Below, in pieces: positions 1 to 10,929 of a stretch of 64,000 nucleotides of DNA. Below the pieces are notes generated by a model, which worked only from the letters and a program-made list of their open reading frames with translations, had not been told where the DNA came from and made no database searches. Where the stretch lies: the NCBI GenBank assembly GCA_036376245.1, contig DASVAS010000004.1:117699-181698 (forward strand). Direction: 5' to 3'. The translations under genes and the position numbers were made by a program. Within the stretch, counting starts at the first letter, position 1; every line of letters begins with the position of its first letter. The DNA is from DATARR01 sp036376245. Its GTDB lineage: Bacteria > Acidobacteriota > Thermoanaerobaculia > Multivoradales > UBA5704.

Positions 1-1
1 G

Positions 2-181
2 GGCTATCGCATCAACGAGCTGGAGAAGAAGCTGGAAGAAGCGGAACGGCAGGAGCGGCAGCTCCGCCTGGAGGCGTCGTATCTCGCCAGCCCCTTGCAG
101 ATCGAGAAGAGGGCCGTGGGCGAGCTGAAGATGCAGCCCCCCGCGCTGGAGCAGGTGGTCTTCTGGGAGGAGCTGCCGTGA
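2..181 (+). CDS. ftsL: FtsL-like cell division protein (3' end only)
   Basis: An open frame enters from the window edge and ends at a TGA that overlaps the GTG start of ftsI by two bases. The visible 59 residues begin with a charged heptad-like coiled coil (NELEKKLEEAERQERQ) and continue with ASPLQIEKRAVGELKM, which resembles the FtsL pattern of a short helix, a small-Pro turn and a final ExA..LGM-type segment. In the cell FtsL is a single-pass division protein that pairs with FtsB and FtsQ and activates FtsWI. Its position immediately before ftsI in a dcw cluster supports the call. The cytoplasmic tail and transmembrane segment lie outside the window, so the assignment rests mainly on context. 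Confidence 0.72.
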   Translation, partial: GYRINELEKKLEEAERQERQLRLEASYLASPLQIEKRAVGELKMQPPALEQVVFWEELP

Positions 182-2070
182 GGAGCCGGCTGCTGACCGT
201 GGCCGGCCTGATCGCCGTCTGGGTGCTGCTCATCGCGGGCCGTCTCTACTACCTCCAGGTGGCGCGCTACGACCATTACGCGGGCAAGGCCGAGCGCCAG
301 CAGCAGCGGGTGGTCACCCTCGATCCGCCGCGCGGCACGATCTACGACGCCCGCGGGCGCGAGCTGGCCGTCTCCATCCAGGTCGATTCGGCCTACGCCG
401 TGCCGCCGGAGATCGCGGACCCGGCGGCCACGGCGCGGGAGCTGGCGGCGGTGATCCCCGACCTCGACGCCGCCAAGCTCGCGCGGCTGCTGGTCAAGGA
501 CCGCGACCGCGAGTTCGCCTGGGTGGCGCGCAAGCTCGATCCGCCGGTGGCGGAGAAGGTGCGCGCCCTCAAGCTCCCCGGCATCTATTTCCTGCAGGAG
601 AGCAAGCGCTACTACCCGATGGGGAGCCTGGCGGCCCAGATCCTCGGCTACGTGGGCACGGACAATCATGGTCTCGCCGGCCTGGAGCTGCTCTACGACA
701 AGGAGGTGGCCGGCAAGGAGGGGAAGCGGACGGTGCTGCGGGACGCCAAGCGCGGCACGCTGATCTCGCCCGACCTGTCGTTCGCCGAAGCCGAGCCCGG
801 GCACGACCTCCACCTGACCATCGACGCCACGATGCAATACATCGTGGAGCGCGAGCTGGCCAAGGCGGTGCGGGAGCGCCACGCCAAGCGGGGCACGGCC
901 CTGCTCCTGGACCCCGCGACCGGCGGCGTGCTGGCCATGGCCTCGTACCCGTCGTTCGATCCCAACCACTTCGACCGCTACCCGAAGAGCCGCTGGCGCA
1001 ACGGCGCGATCATGGACGTCTACGAGCCCGGCTCGACGTTCAAGATCATCACCGCGGCGGCGGCGCTGGAGTCGGGGCTGATCCGGCCGGAGGAGGAGTT
1101 CGACTGCGAGATGGGAGGGATCACCCTCCTCGGCATCCGCATCCGCGACCACAAGCCGTTCGGCCGCCTGACCTTCGCCCAGGTGCTGGCGAAGTCCAGC
1201 AACGTCGGCGTCATCAAGGCCGCCCTGCGGATCGGCGACAAGCGGCTCTACAACACCATCCGCGGCTTCGGCTTCGGGGAGCTGACCGGCATCGACCTGC
1301 CGGGCGAGAGCGCGGGCATCCTGCATCCGGTGGAACGCTGGGGACCGCTCGCCAAGGCGTACATCGCCTTCGGGCAGGGAGTCTCCGTCACCCCCATCCA
1401 GCTCGGCGCGGCGGCGGCGGCGGTGGCCAACAACGGTGTGCGCCTGCGGCCCCACGTGGTGGCGGCGGTCAGCCGGGGGGAGGTCAAGGTCCCGAAATAT
1501 CCCCAGCCGCCGGTGGTAGGCCGGCCCCTCCGCGCGTCCACGGCCGAAGAGCTGCAGTGGATGATGGAAGGGGTGGTGACGGCGGGCACGGCCAAGGCCG
1601 CCGCGGTGCCCGGCTACCGCGTGGCGGGCAAGACCGGCACCGCGCAGATCCCGGTGCCGGGCGGCTATCTGCGCAACGGCTACCTGCCGAGCTTCGTGGG
1701 CTTCGCACCCGCCGACCGGCCGGTCATCGTCGGGGTGGTGGCCATCGCCGAGCCCAAGGGGTGGGAGTACCACGGCGGCCAGGTGGCGGCGCCCATCTTC
1801 GGCGACATCGCCCGGCAGGTGCTGCTCTACCGGGGGATCCACCCCGAGCGGGAGCGCCCCATAACCTGGCCGGGCGAGATGGTGCTGGCGAAGCTGCCGG
1901 CCGCGGGCGAGGCCGAGGCGGCGGAGGAGGTGCCGGCGGACGGCGACGACCCGACGCTCTGGCGGCCTTCCGATTCCGTGGGGCCTCCAGCTCCGGCCGG
2001 CGGCGCCGGGGAGGCTCCCGAGAGCGATCACTCTTCACCGGAGGGAGGTCGCTCTCATGCGTCTTTCTGA
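178..2070 (+). CDS. ftsI: Peptidoglycan transpeptidase, class B PBP (FtsI/PBP3)
   Basis: This is the septal transpeptidase that cross-links glycan strands made by FtsW. Residues 5-25 form an N-terminal membrane anchor. A PBP dimerisation domain follows, then the transpeptidase domain with the three active-site motifs in order: STFK (nucleophile serine, about residue 285), SSN (about 340) and KTGT (about 490). The C-terminal 80 residues are an acidic, Pro/Ala-rich tail with no PASTA repeat. The GTG start overlaps the stop of the upstream ftsL-like frame. The end overlaps murE by 14 bases, so translation is probably coupled. At 630 residues it is a normal length for the family. Confidence 0.96.
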   Translation: MRSRLLTVAGLIAVWVLLIAGRLYYLQVARYDHYAGKAERQQQRVVTLDPPRGTIYDARGRELAVSIQVDSAYAVPPEIADPAATARELAAVIPDLDAAKLARLLVKDRDREFAWVARKLDPPVAEKVRALKLPGIYFLQESKRYYPMGSLAAQILGYVGTDNHGLAGLELLYDKEVAGKEGKRTVLRDAKRGTLISPDLSFAEAEPGHDLHLTIDATMQYIVERELAKAVRERHAKRGTALLLDPATGGVLAMASYPSFDPNHFDRYPKSRWRNGAIMDVYEPGSTFKIITAAAALESGLIRPEEEFDCEMGGITLLGIRIRDHKPFGRLTFAQVLAKSSNVGVIKAALRIGDKRLYNTIRGFGFGELTGIDLPGESAGILHPVERWGPLAKAYIAFGQGVSVTPIQLGAAAAAVANNGVRLRPHVVAAVSRGEVKVPKYPQPPVVGRPLRASTAEELQWMMEGVVTAGTAKAAAVPGYRVAGKTGTAQIPVPGGYLRNGYLPSFVGFAPADRPVIVGVVAIAEPKGWEYHGGQVAAPIFGDIARQVLLYRGIHPERERPITWPGEMVLAKLPAAGEAEAAEEVPADGDDPTLWRPSDSVGPPAPAGGAGEAPESDHSSPEGGRSHASF

Positions 2071-3532
2071 GCTGGTGGACGGCCTGCCGGTGAGCGGGAG
2101 CTTCGGCGCCGACCCCGAGGTCCGGGGCGTGGAGCACGACTCCCGCGCCGTGCGTCCGGGGGACCTGTTCGTGGCGCTCCCCGGCGTGCGGTTCGACGGC
2201 CGGGCGTTCGCGGCGGCGGCGGTGAAGGCGGGAGCCGTGGCCGTGGTGGGGCCCGAGCCGGGCGACGCGGCGGCGGGTCTGGACGTGCCCTGGCTGGTGG
2301 CGCCCGAGCCGCGCTTCGCGCTCGGTCCGCTGGCGGCGCGCGTCTACGGCCATCCCGACCGGGAGATGCTCCTGGCCGGCGTCACCGGCACCAACGGCAA
2401 GTCCACGGTGGCGACCCTGATGACGGCGGTCTTCGAGGCCGCGGGCGTCCCCGCCGGCTTCCTGGGCACGCTCGGCTATCGCTTCCGCGACCAGACCTAC
2501 GCCGGCGGCCACACCACCCCCGAGGCGTCGGAATTCTTCCGCATCCTGCGGCGGATGAAGGACGACGGCGCGGGCGCGGTGGCCATGGAGGTCTCCTCGC
2601 ACGCCCTGGCCATGGGCCGGGTGGACGGCGCCGCCTTCGACGCGGCGGTGTTCACCAACCTGACCCGCGACCACCTCGACTATCACAAGGATTTCGAGGA
2701 CTACTTCGCGGCCAAGCGCAAGCTCTTCGACCGCCTGAAGCCGGGCCGCCGGCCGGCGGTGAACCTGGACGACGAGTACGGCCGCCGGCTCGCGCGCGAG
2801 CTGCCGGACGCCCTGACCTTCGGCGAGGGGGGAGACGTGAGCGTGCGCGACGTCGTCCTCTCGACCGCGGGGCTCTCCGGCGTGCTGGCGACCCCCCGGG
2901 GCGAGCTGCCGTTCCGCTCGCCGCTGCTGGGCCGCTACAACCTCTCGAACCTGCTGGCCGCGGCGGCGGCGGCGGAGACGCTGGAGCTCTCCCACGCCGC
3001 CGTGGCCGAGGCCTTCGCGGCCCAGCGGCCCATCCCCGGGCGCATGGAGCCGGTGGACCATGGCCAGCCGTTCCCGGTCTACATCGACTACGCCCACACC
3101 GACGCCGCCCTCGACGCGGCCCTGCGCTCGGCGCGCGAGGTGGTGGGCGGCGGCAAGGTGGCGGTGGTGTTCGGCTGCGGCGGCGACCGCGATCCCGGCA
3201 AGCGGCCCATCATGGGGAAAGTGGCGGGGGAGCTGGCCGACCTGGTGATCGCCACGTCGGACAACCCGCGCAGCGAGGACCCGCTGGCCATTCTGGCCGC
3301 CATCGAGGAGGGATTGAAGGCCAGCGGCAACCGCGGCTACCGCCTGGTGCCGGACCGCCGCGAGGCCATCCACGAGGCCATCGCCGCCGCCGAGCCCGGG
3401 TGGGCCGTGCTGATCGCGGGCAAGGGGCACGAGCGGGAACAGATCATCGACGACCGGAAACTGCCGTTCTCGGATCTCGAGGAGATCGGGAAGGCCCTGG
3501 AGGAGCGCTTTGGCTCGGCTGTCGGTCGGTGA
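2057..3532 (+). CDS. murE: UDP-MurNAc-L-Ala-D-Glu:meso-diaminopimelate ligase MurE
   Basis: MurE adds the third stem-peptide residue to the cytoplasmic UDP-MurNAc dipeptide, using ATP. The central domain carries the P-loop TGTNGKST at about residues 111-118. The C-terminal domain has the DNPR signature (in SDNPRSEDP, about residue 405), which in characterised MurE enzymes recognises meso-diaminopimelate rather than lysine; this suggests a DAP-type wall. The ATG start at 2057 follows a GAGGGAGG ribosome binding site and lies inside the last codons of ftsI. The 3' end overlaps murF by 23 bases. Confidence 0.97.
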   Translation: MRLSELVDGLPVSGSFGADPEVRGVEHDSRAVRPGDLFVALPGVRFDGRAFAAAAVKAGAVAVVGPEPGDAAAGLDVPWLVAPEPRFALGPLAARVYGHPDREMLLAGVTGTNGKSTVATLMTAVFEAAGVPAGFLGTLGYRFRDQTYAGGHTTPEASEFFRILRRMKDDGAGAVAMEVSSHALAMGRVDGAAFDAAVFTNLTRDHLDYHKDFEDYFAAKRKLFDRLKPGRRPAVNLDDEYGRRLARELPDALTFGEGGDVSVRDVVLSTAGLSGVLATPRGELPFRSPLLGRYNLSNLLAAAAAAETLELSHAAVAEAFAAQRPIPGRMEPVDHGQPFPVYIDYAHTDAALDAALRSAREVVGGGKVAVVFGCGGDRDPGKRPIMGKVAGELADLVIATSDNPRSEDPLAILAAIEEGLKASGNRGYRLVPDRREAIHEAIAAAEPGWAVLIAGKGHEREQIIDDRKLPFSDLEEIGKALEERFGSAVGR

Positions 3533-4907
3533 AGCGGCGCGGGCGGTCGGCGGCCGGATCGCGGCCGGCGGCGCGGACGCCACTATGGACGCGATGATCG
3601 ACGGCGCGGCGATCGATTCGCGCGCGATCCGCGGGGGCGAGGTCTTCTTCGCCTACAAGGGCGCGCAGACGGACGGCCACCGCTTCGTCGCGGACGCCCT
3701 GGCCAAGGGCGCGGCGGCGGCGGTGGTCCAGGAGGACGTGCCGGCGCCGCCTGCTGGCGCGGTGATCCGGGTGGAGGACACCTTCAAGGCCCTGCACGAC
3801 CTGGCGCGCTTCGTCCGCGCCCGCGTCCCCGAGAAGCTGGTGGGGATCACCGGCTCGGCGGGCAAGACGACCACCAAGGAGCTGCTGGGGGCGATCCTCG
3901 ACAGCCGCTTCCGCACCGCCTGGACGCCGGGGAACCTGAACAACCTCTACGGCTTCCCGCTGTCGCTGCTCAACGTGCCGGACGATACGGAGTGGATGGT
4001 GGCGGAGATGGGGATGTCCACGCCGGGCGAGCTGCGCGAGCTGTCGCTGCTGGGCCGGCCGGACGCCGTGGTCTTCACCGTGGTGCGCCCCGTCCACCTG
4101 GAGTTCTTCCCGAACGTGGCCGCGATCGCCGAGGCCAAGTCCGAGATCCTGGCCGGCCTGGCGCCGGACGGCTTCATCGTGGCGAACGCCGACGACCGCG
4201 AGGTGACGCGGATCGCCCGCCGTCACGGGGCGCGGGTGGTCTGGTACTCCCAGCTCGCGGCGCACGAGGCCGACGTGCGGGCGCTGGACATCGCACCCGA
4301 GCCCGATGGCGCGGTGGGCAGCCGCTTCCGCCTGGAGGCGGGGGGCCGGTCCGTGGAGGTGCGCCTGCCCCTGCACGGCCTCTACAACGTGGAGAACTGT
4401 CTCGCGGCGGCGGCCTGCGCCTGGGCGCTGGGCCTCTCGCTGGAGGAGATCGCGGCGGCCGTGCGGAACGTCAAGCCGGCTTCCATGCGCGGCGTGGTGC
4501 ACCGGACCGAGGCGGGCTTCACGCTGATCGACGACTCCTACAACTCCAATCCGGATGCCCTCGGCAAGGCACTGGAGAGCGCGGCGGCCTATCCCGCCGG
4601 GCGCCGGGTGGCCGTGCTGGGCGACATGCGCGAGCTGGGTCCCGGGGGGCCGCGCTTCCACCGCGAGGCGGGCGAGCACGCGGCGCGGCTGGGGTTCGCG
4701 GTGGCCGGGGTCGGCGAGCTGTCCCGCGAGCTGGTCGCCGGGGCCGGTGGGGATTCCGTCTGGCTGCCGGACGCCGAAGCCGCCGCCGACTGGGCGGCCG
4801 CCGAGGTCCGCTCGGGAGATGTGGTGCTGGTCAAGGCGTCGCGCGGCGTAGGACTCGACAAGGTCGTCCGGCGGCTGTTGGGCTCCACCGAGGGAGGGAG
4901 CCACTAG
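3510..4907 (+). CDS. murF: UDP-MurNAc-tripeptide:D-Ala-D-Ala ligase MurF
   Basis: MurF completes the cytoplasmic pentapeptide precursor by adding D-Ala-D-Ala. The three-domain Mur ligase layout is visible, with P-loop GSAGKTTTKE at about residues 115-124 and the conserved DDSYNSNP segment around residue 346 that separates MurF from the other Mur ligases. The chosen start is a TTG at 3510, giving MARLSVGEAARAVGG, the expected N-terminal domain opening. It overlaps murE by 23 bases, and no nearby ATG restores this conserved N-terminus. No ddl gene for making D-Ala-D-Ala is seen in the window. Confidence 0.95.
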   Translation: MARLSVGEAARAVGGRIAAGGADATMDAMIDGAAIDSRAIRGGEVFFAYKGAQTDGHRFVADALAKGAAAAVVQEDVPAPPAGAVIRVEDTFKALHDLARFVRARVPEKLVGITGSAGKTTTKELLGAILDSRFRTAWTPGNLNNLYGFPLSLLNVPDDTEWMVAEMGMSTPGELRELSLLGRPDAVVFTVVRPVHLEFFPNVAAIAEAKSEILAGLAPDGFIVANADDREVTRIARRHGARVVWYSQLAAHEADVRALDIAPEPDGAVGSRFRLEAGGRSVEVRLPLHGLYNVENCLAAAACAWALGLSLEEIAAAVRNVKPASMRGVVHRTEAGFTLIDDSYNSNPDALGKALESAAAYPAGRRVAVLGDMRELGPGGPRFHREAGEHAARLGFAVAGVGELSRELVAGAGGDSVWLPDAEAAADWAAAEVRSGDVVLVKASRGVGLDKVVRRLLGSTEGGSH

Positions 4908-5980
<1,073 letters not shown>

Positions 5981-5984
<4 letters not shown>

Positions 5985-7330
5985 AGCGGGCGCTGATCTA
6001 CGGTCTGGGGCTCTCCGGCCGCGCCGCGGCGCGCCTGCTGCTGGCCCGCGGGGCCGCCGTCCTGGCGGTGGACGACAAGGCGGTCGACGCCGGCGACCTG
6101 GCGGGGACGGTCGAGCTGATCCCCGGCGGCGGCTCGGCCGCACTGCCCGCGGGCGTGGACCTGGTGGTGGTCTCGCCCGGCGTGCCCCTGGACCGTCCGG
6201 TCCTGGAGGCGGCGCGCCGGCAAGGCGTGCCGGTGATCGCCGAGGTGGAGCTGGCCTTCCCCTACCTGAACGGCCCGGTGGTGGCCATCACCGGCAGCAA
6301 CGGCAAGAGCACCACGACCGCCATGGCCGGCGAGATGGTCCGCGCCGCGGGCATGCCGGTCGAGGTCTGCGGCAACATCGGCGAGCCCCTTTCGGACAAG
6401 GTGGACGGCCCGCCCGGCCGCGTCTTCGTGGTCGAGCTGTCGAGCTTCCAGATCGAGGGGATCGTCGACTTCAAGCCGAAGGCGGCGGCCTATCTCAACC
6501 TCTCGGAGGACCACCTCGACCGCTACGGCAGCATGGAGGCCTACGGCGCCGCCAAGAGCCGCCTGTTCCGCGATCAGGACCCGGACGGCGTCGCCGTGCT
6601 CAACGCCGACGACCCCGCGACCCTGCGCGTCGAGACCCGTGCCCGCAGGCGTCTGTTCTCCCGCCTGGAGCGGGTGAAGGACGGTTGCTTCGTGATCGAC
6701 GATCGCGTCGTCGAGGTCTCGCCGGATGGCGAGGAAATCGAGCTGTTCCATGCCTCGGACGTGCCGCTGGCCGGCGTCCAGAACGTGGAGAACGCCATGG
6801 CGGCGGCGCTCCTGGCCCGCGCCGTGGGCGTGGAGCCGGCGGCCATCCGCGCCGCGCTGGTGGGCTTCACCGGCCTGCCGCACCGGCTCCAGAAGGCGGG
6901 CGAGCGGGACGGCGTGGTCTTCTTCGACGACTCCAAGGGGACCAACCCGGCGGCCACCATGAAGTCCATCGAGGGCTTCGCCGACGGCACCGTCCACCTG
7001 ATCCTGGGCGGGCGCAACAAGGGGGCCGATCTCTCGCTGCTGGAGCCCATGGTGCGGCGGAAGGCGCGGCGGATCTACCTCATCGGCGAGTCGGCCGCGG
7101 ACTTCGAGCGGGCGCTGGGCGGATCGGTTCCCTACGAGCGGTCGGAGACCATGGACCGGGCGGTGCGCGCCGCCGCCGCCAACGCCCGCTCGGGCGAGGT
7201 GGTGGTGCTCTCGCCGGCCTGCGCCAGCTTCGATCAGTTCCGCAACTTCGGACACCGCGGCCAGGTCTTCCAGGAGCTGGTTCAGGGGATCGTGAAAGGA
7301 GGGCCTCATGGCCAAGAAGCTGGCCTTTGA
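5981..7330 (+). CDS. murD: UDP-MurNAc-L-alanine:D-glutamate ligase MurD
   Basis: MurD adds D-glutamate to UDP-MurNAc-L-Ala. The 449-residue protein opens with a Rossmann-like domain (IYGLGLSGRAAARLL). It then shows the P-loop GSNGKSTTT at about residues 104-112 and, later, the FDDSKGTNP segment typical of MurD. The ATG at 5981 overlaps the mraY stop (ATGA). A longer reading of the same frame runs upstream through mraY and murF but is only an artefact of high GC. The 3' end overlaps ftsW by 23 bases. Confidence 0.96.
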
Positions 7331-8387
7331 CAAGGTCCTCTTCGCGAGCGTCGTGCTGCTGATGTCCTTCGGCCTGGTGATGGTCTTCTCGGCCAGCTCG
7401 GCCCTGGCGCGCGACCGCTCGATCAGCCCGTTTCTGGTCAAGCAGGCGGTGGCCGCCGGCCTGGGGCTGTTGCTGATGGCCTGCCTGATGCACCTCGACT
7501 ACCGCCGCCTGCGCAACCCGGCGGTGATCTATTCCGTGCTCGGCGCGGCCTTCCTGCTGCTGATCGGCGTACTGTTCTCGCCGCCGCTCAACGGCACGCG
7601 GCGCTGGTTCTTCGTCGGCGGGATCTCCGTGCAGCCCTCGGAACTGGCCAAACTGGCGCTGATCCCGTTCCTGGCCTACCAGATCGACAAGAAGGAGGAG
7701 CGGGTCAACGAGCTGTCGTTCCTGGTGCCGGCGGGACTCTTCACCGCGATGATGGCGGCGCTGATCCTGCTCGAGCCGGACATGGGGACGGCGGTGCTGC
7801 TGGGCGCCACCTTCTTCCTGATGATTTTCCTGGCCGGGCTCTCCTGGCGCTACATCCTGGCCGCCTCGGCGGTCGTGCCGCCGCTGCTGATCGCCCTGGC
7901 GATGATGGCGGATTACCGCCGGCAGCGGCTGTTGTCCTTCCTCGATCCGGAGAAGGACCCGCTGGGGAGCGGCTTCCAGGCGCTCCAGTCGTTGATCGCC
8001 GTGGGCTCGGGCGGCGTCTTCGGCCTCGGCCTGGGCAAGAGCGTGCAGAAGCTCTTCTTCCTGCCTCATCCGGAGTCGGACTTCATCTTTTCGATCGTGG
8101 CCGAGGAGCTCGGCATGATCGGCGCCCTCGCCGTGGTGGCCGCCTACTGCATCCTCGCCTGGCGGGGCTTCCGCGCCGGCGCCAAGGCGCCGGACGCCTT
8201 CGGCCGCTATCTCGGCTGGGGGCTCACCGGCGTGCTGATCATGCAGGCGCTGATCAACGTCAGCGTCACCATCGCCCTGTTGCCGACGAAGGGCATTCCC
8301 CTGCCCTTCATTTCCTATGGCGGATCGTCGCTGGTGGTCACCCTGTGCATCTGCGGCGTGCTGCTCAACATCTCGCAGCACGCGTGA
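7308..8387 (+). CDS. ftsW: Septal peptidoglycan glycosyltransferase FtsW (SEDS family)
   Basis: FtsW polymerises lipid II at the division site in partnership with FtsI. The 359-residue protein has about ten membrane segments. Family landmarks include NGTRRWF near residue 90, the QPSE segment just after it, the large extracellular loop ending at LPHPESDFIFS (about 245), and PFISYGGSS near the C-terminus. Start ATG 7308 is preceded by AAAGGAGG. It overlaps the end of murD, so the cell couples precursor and septal genes translationally. Confidence 0.96.
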   Translation: MAKKLAFDKVLFASVVLLMSFGLVMVFSASSALARDRSISPFLVKQAVAAGLGLLLMACLMHLDYRRLRNPAVIYSVLGAAFLLLIGVLFSPPLNGTRRWFFVGGISVQPSELAKLALIPFLAYQIDKKEERVNELSFLVPAGLFTAMMAALILLEPDMGTAVLLGATFFLMIFLAGLSWRYILAASAVVPPLLIALAMMADYRRQRLLSFLDPEKDPLGSGFQALQSLIAVGSGGVFGLGLGKSVQKLFFLPHPESDFIFSIVAEELGMIGALAVVAAYCILAWRGFRAGAKAPDAFGRYLGWGLTGVLIMQALINVSVTIALLPTKGIPLPFISYGGSSLVVTLCICGVLLNISQHA

Positions 8388-8404
8388 ACGGACGGACGAA
8401 TGGA

Positions 8405-9505
8405 ATGGCGGAAACAGAACCAGCTCCCCTGCACGTCCTGCTCGCCGGCGGCGGCACGGGCGGCCACGTCTTCCCGGCGTTGGCGGTGGGGGAAGAGCTG
8501 CGGGCGCGGGGGTGGAGCGTGAGCTTCACCGGCTCCCCCTCCAGCATGGAGGAGCGGCTGGTGACCCAGCGCGACCTGCCCTTCTATCCGCTCGCGGCGC
8601 GGCCCATCGTGGGCCGGGGGCCGCTCGACCGCGCGCGGGCTCTGGGGACGATGATGAGCTCGGGCGCGGCGGCTTCCAGACTGATCAGGAAGATCGGCGC
8701 CCACGTCGTGCTCGGCACCGGCGGCTACGTCTCGGCCCCCGCCGTGCTGGGCGCCCGCCTGGCCCGCCGGCCCGTGATGCTGCTGGAGCCCAACGGCAAG
8801 GCCGGCGTGGCCAACCGCTGGCTCTCCCGCTGGGCCACCGCCGCGGCCGTGGGCTACCGCGAGACCATCGCCGACCTCAAGTGCCCCTGCTTCGTCACCG
8901 GCGTGCCGGTCCGCTCCGCCTTCTTCGCCGTGTCCGCCGACCTGCCGGCTCTGGCCTCGCCGCGCCTGCTGGTGCTCGGCGGCAGCCAGGGTGCGCGCCA
9001 GATCAACGAAGCCCTGCCCGCCGCGGCGGCGCGGTTGATCGAGCGCTTCCCCACGCTCCACATCACCCATCAGGCGGGGGCGAAGAACCTGGACGACGCG
9101 AAGGCCGCCTACGAGCGCGCCGGGATCGGCGCCCCTCACGTGGAGGTCGTCCCCTTCCTGGAGGACGTGGCCGCGGCCATGGCGGCGAGCCACTTGCTGG
9201 TCTCGCGGGCGGGCGCCATCACCCTGGCCGAGATCTGCGCCGCCGGCCGGCCGTCGCTGCTGATCCCGCTGTCGATCGCCCAGGGGCACCAGGTGGACAA
9301 CGCCCGCCTGCTCGCCGACGCCGGAGCCGCCGAGATGATCCCCTCGGACCAGCTCTCCGCCGAGCGCCTGGCCGAGACGGCCGGGGAGCTGCTGGCGGAC
9401 GGCGCCCGTCTCGCCGACATGGGACGGGCGGCCCGCTCGCTGGCCCGGCCCCGCGCCGTGGCCGACATCGCCGACCGCGTCGAAGAGCTGGGAGGGAGGC
9501 GCTGA
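8405..9505 (+). CDS. murG: Lipid II synthase MurG
   Basis: MurG transfers GlcNAc from UDP-GlcNAc to lipid I on the inner face of the membrane, producing lipid II. The glycine-rich loop GGGTGGHVFPALA near residue 15 and the second-domain GGSQGARQINEALP (about residue 195) are the standard GT28 fingerprints. The conserved SRAGAITLAEI donor-site segment is also present. I chose the ATG at 8405 (MAETEPAPLHVLL). A start 60 bases further upstream would be inside the ftsW coding end and adds a nonconserved leader. The stop TGA overlaps the murC ATG by one base. Confidence 0.96.
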   Translation: MAETEPAPLHVLLAGGGTGGHVFPALAVGEELRARGWSVSFTGSPSSMEERLVTQRDLPFYPLAARPIVGRGPLDRARALGTMMSSGAAASRLIRKIGAHVVLGTGGYVSAPAVLGARLARRPVMLLEPNGKAGVANRWLSRWATAAAVGYRETIADLKCPCFVTGVPVRSAFFAVSADLPALASPRLLVLGGSQGARQINEALPAAAARLIERFPTLHITHQAGAKNLDDAKAAYERAGIGAPHVEVVPFLEDVAAAMAASHLLVSRAGAITLAEICAAGRPSLLIPLSIAQGHQVDNARLLADAGAAEMIPSDQLSAERLAETAGELLADGARLADMGRAARSLARPRAVADIADRVEELGGRR

Positions 9506-10929
9506 TGGTCAGCCCGCTCAGCCCCTTCACCGACCTCAAGCGAATCCACTTCGTGGGCATCGGCGGCGCCGGCATGAGCGGTCTCGCCGAGATCCTGCGC
9601 GAGCACAACCGCGAGCACGACCTGGAGGTCAGCGGCTGCGACCTCTCGGAGAGCGAGGCCACCGACCGCCTGCGCGACCTCGGCATCCGCGTCGAGATGG
9701 GCCATTCGCCGGACCACCTGGAGGACGTCGACCTGCTGGTGATCTCCTCCGCCGTGGCCGAGGGCAACGCGGAAGTCAAGGAGGCCCGCCGCCGCGGCAT
9801 CACCGTGGTGCGCCGGGCCGAGATGCTGGGCGAGCTGATGCGCCTCAAGTACGGCATCGGCATCGCCGGCACCCACGGCAAGACCACCACCACCTCGCTG
9901 GTGGGCACCGTGCTGACCGAGGGCGATCTGGACCCGACCGTGATCGTGGGCGGCCGCCTGCGCCTGCTCGGCACGGGCGCGCGCCTGGGCAAGAGCGACT
10001 ACCTGGTGGCCGAGGCCGACGAGTTCGACCGCAGCTTCCTGCGCCTGACCCCGGTGATCGCCGTCATCACCAACGTCGACCGCGACCACCTCGACACCTA
10101 CGGCAACCTGGAGGCGATCCAGGACGCCTTCGTCGAGTTCGCCAACCGCGTGCCGTTCTTCGGCCGCCTGATCCTCTGCCTGGACGACCCCGGCGTGCAG
10201 CGCATCCTGCCGCGGGTGTCGGACCGCCGCATCATCACCTACGGCTTCTCGCCGCAGGCCGACCTCACGGCCTACGACCTGGAGACCCATCCGGGCGGCA
10301 GCCGCTTCGGCGTGCGGCTGCGCGGCGACCGCCGGCTGGGCCGCATCGACCTCGGGCGGATCGACCTGCCGCTCCCCGGCCGCCACAACGTCTTGAACGC
10401 CCTGGCGGCGATCGGCGTCGGGCTCTCCCTGCGCGTCGATTTCGACACGATCACGAAAGCGATTTCCGATTTCAAGGGCGTGCACCGGCGCTTCGAGCAC
10501 ATCGGCTCCTGGCGCGGCGCCGCCGTGATCGACGACTATGCGCACCATCCCACAGAAGTGGAAGCCACCCTTCAAGCGGCCCGGCAATCCTTCGCCGGTG
10601 GCCGGGTGTTCGCCGTCTTCCAGCCGCACCTCTACTCGCGCACCCAGGACCAGGTCGAGGAATTCGGCCGCGCCCTGCTGGCCGCGGACATGGTGGTGGT
10701 GACGGACATCTACCCCTCGCGCGAGAAGCCGATCCCCGGCGTCACCGGCGAGCTGCTGGTGGAGTCCTCCCGCCGGCATGGGCACCGGAACGTCCATTTC
10801 TGCCCGGCCTGGAAGGACGCCCCGGCGCTGCTGGAGGAGGCCGGAGAGGGCGACGTGGTGATCACCCTGGGCGCGGGCGACGTCAACCGGCTGGGCCAGA
10901 CGTTGGTGGCGGCAGGAGGCAAGGCGTGA
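9505..10929 (+). CDS. murC: UDP-MurNAc:L-alanine ligase MurC
   Basis: MurC adds the first stem-peptide residue, L-alanine, to UDP-MurNAc. The 474-residue protein begins with the Rossmann motif HFVGIGGAGMSG. It has the ATP loop AGTHGKTTT at about residues 118-126 and the later DDYAHHPTE motif (about 345), which is specific to MurC/Mpl. Its ATG shares one base with the murG stop. It is followed by ftsQ with a GTGA overlap. In many genomes murB and ddl lie next, but here they are absent. Confidence 0.96.
   Translation: MVSPLSPFTDLKRIHFVGIGGAGMSGLAEILREHNREHDLEVSGCDLSESEATDRLRDLGIRVEMGHSPDHLEDVDLLVISSAVAEGNAEVKEARRRGITVVRRAEMLGELMRLKYGIGIAGTHGKTTTTSLVGTVLTEGDLDPTVIVGGRLRLLGTGARLGKSDYLVAEADEFDRSFLRLTPVIAVITNVDRDHLDTYGNLEAIQDAFVEFANRVPFFGRLILCLDDPGVQRILPRVSDRRIITYGFSPQADLTAYDLETHPGGSRFGVRLRGDRRLGRIDLGRIDLPLPGRHNVLNALAAIGVGLSLRVDFDTITKAISDFKGVHRRFEHIGSWRGAAVIDDYAHHPTEVEATLQAARQSFAGGRVFAVFQPHLYSRTQDQVEEFGRALLAADMVVVTDIYPSREKPIPGVTGELLVESSRRHGHRNVHFCPAWKDAPALLEEAGEGDVVITLGAGDVNRLGQTLVAAGGKA

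Noticed and set aside
4..2031. A 675-codon open frame on the minus strand opposite ftsI
   Set aside because: High GC leaves long chance frames opposite real genes; it is Arg/His/Gly/Ala-rich with no domain, and the + strand gene has complete active-site motifs.
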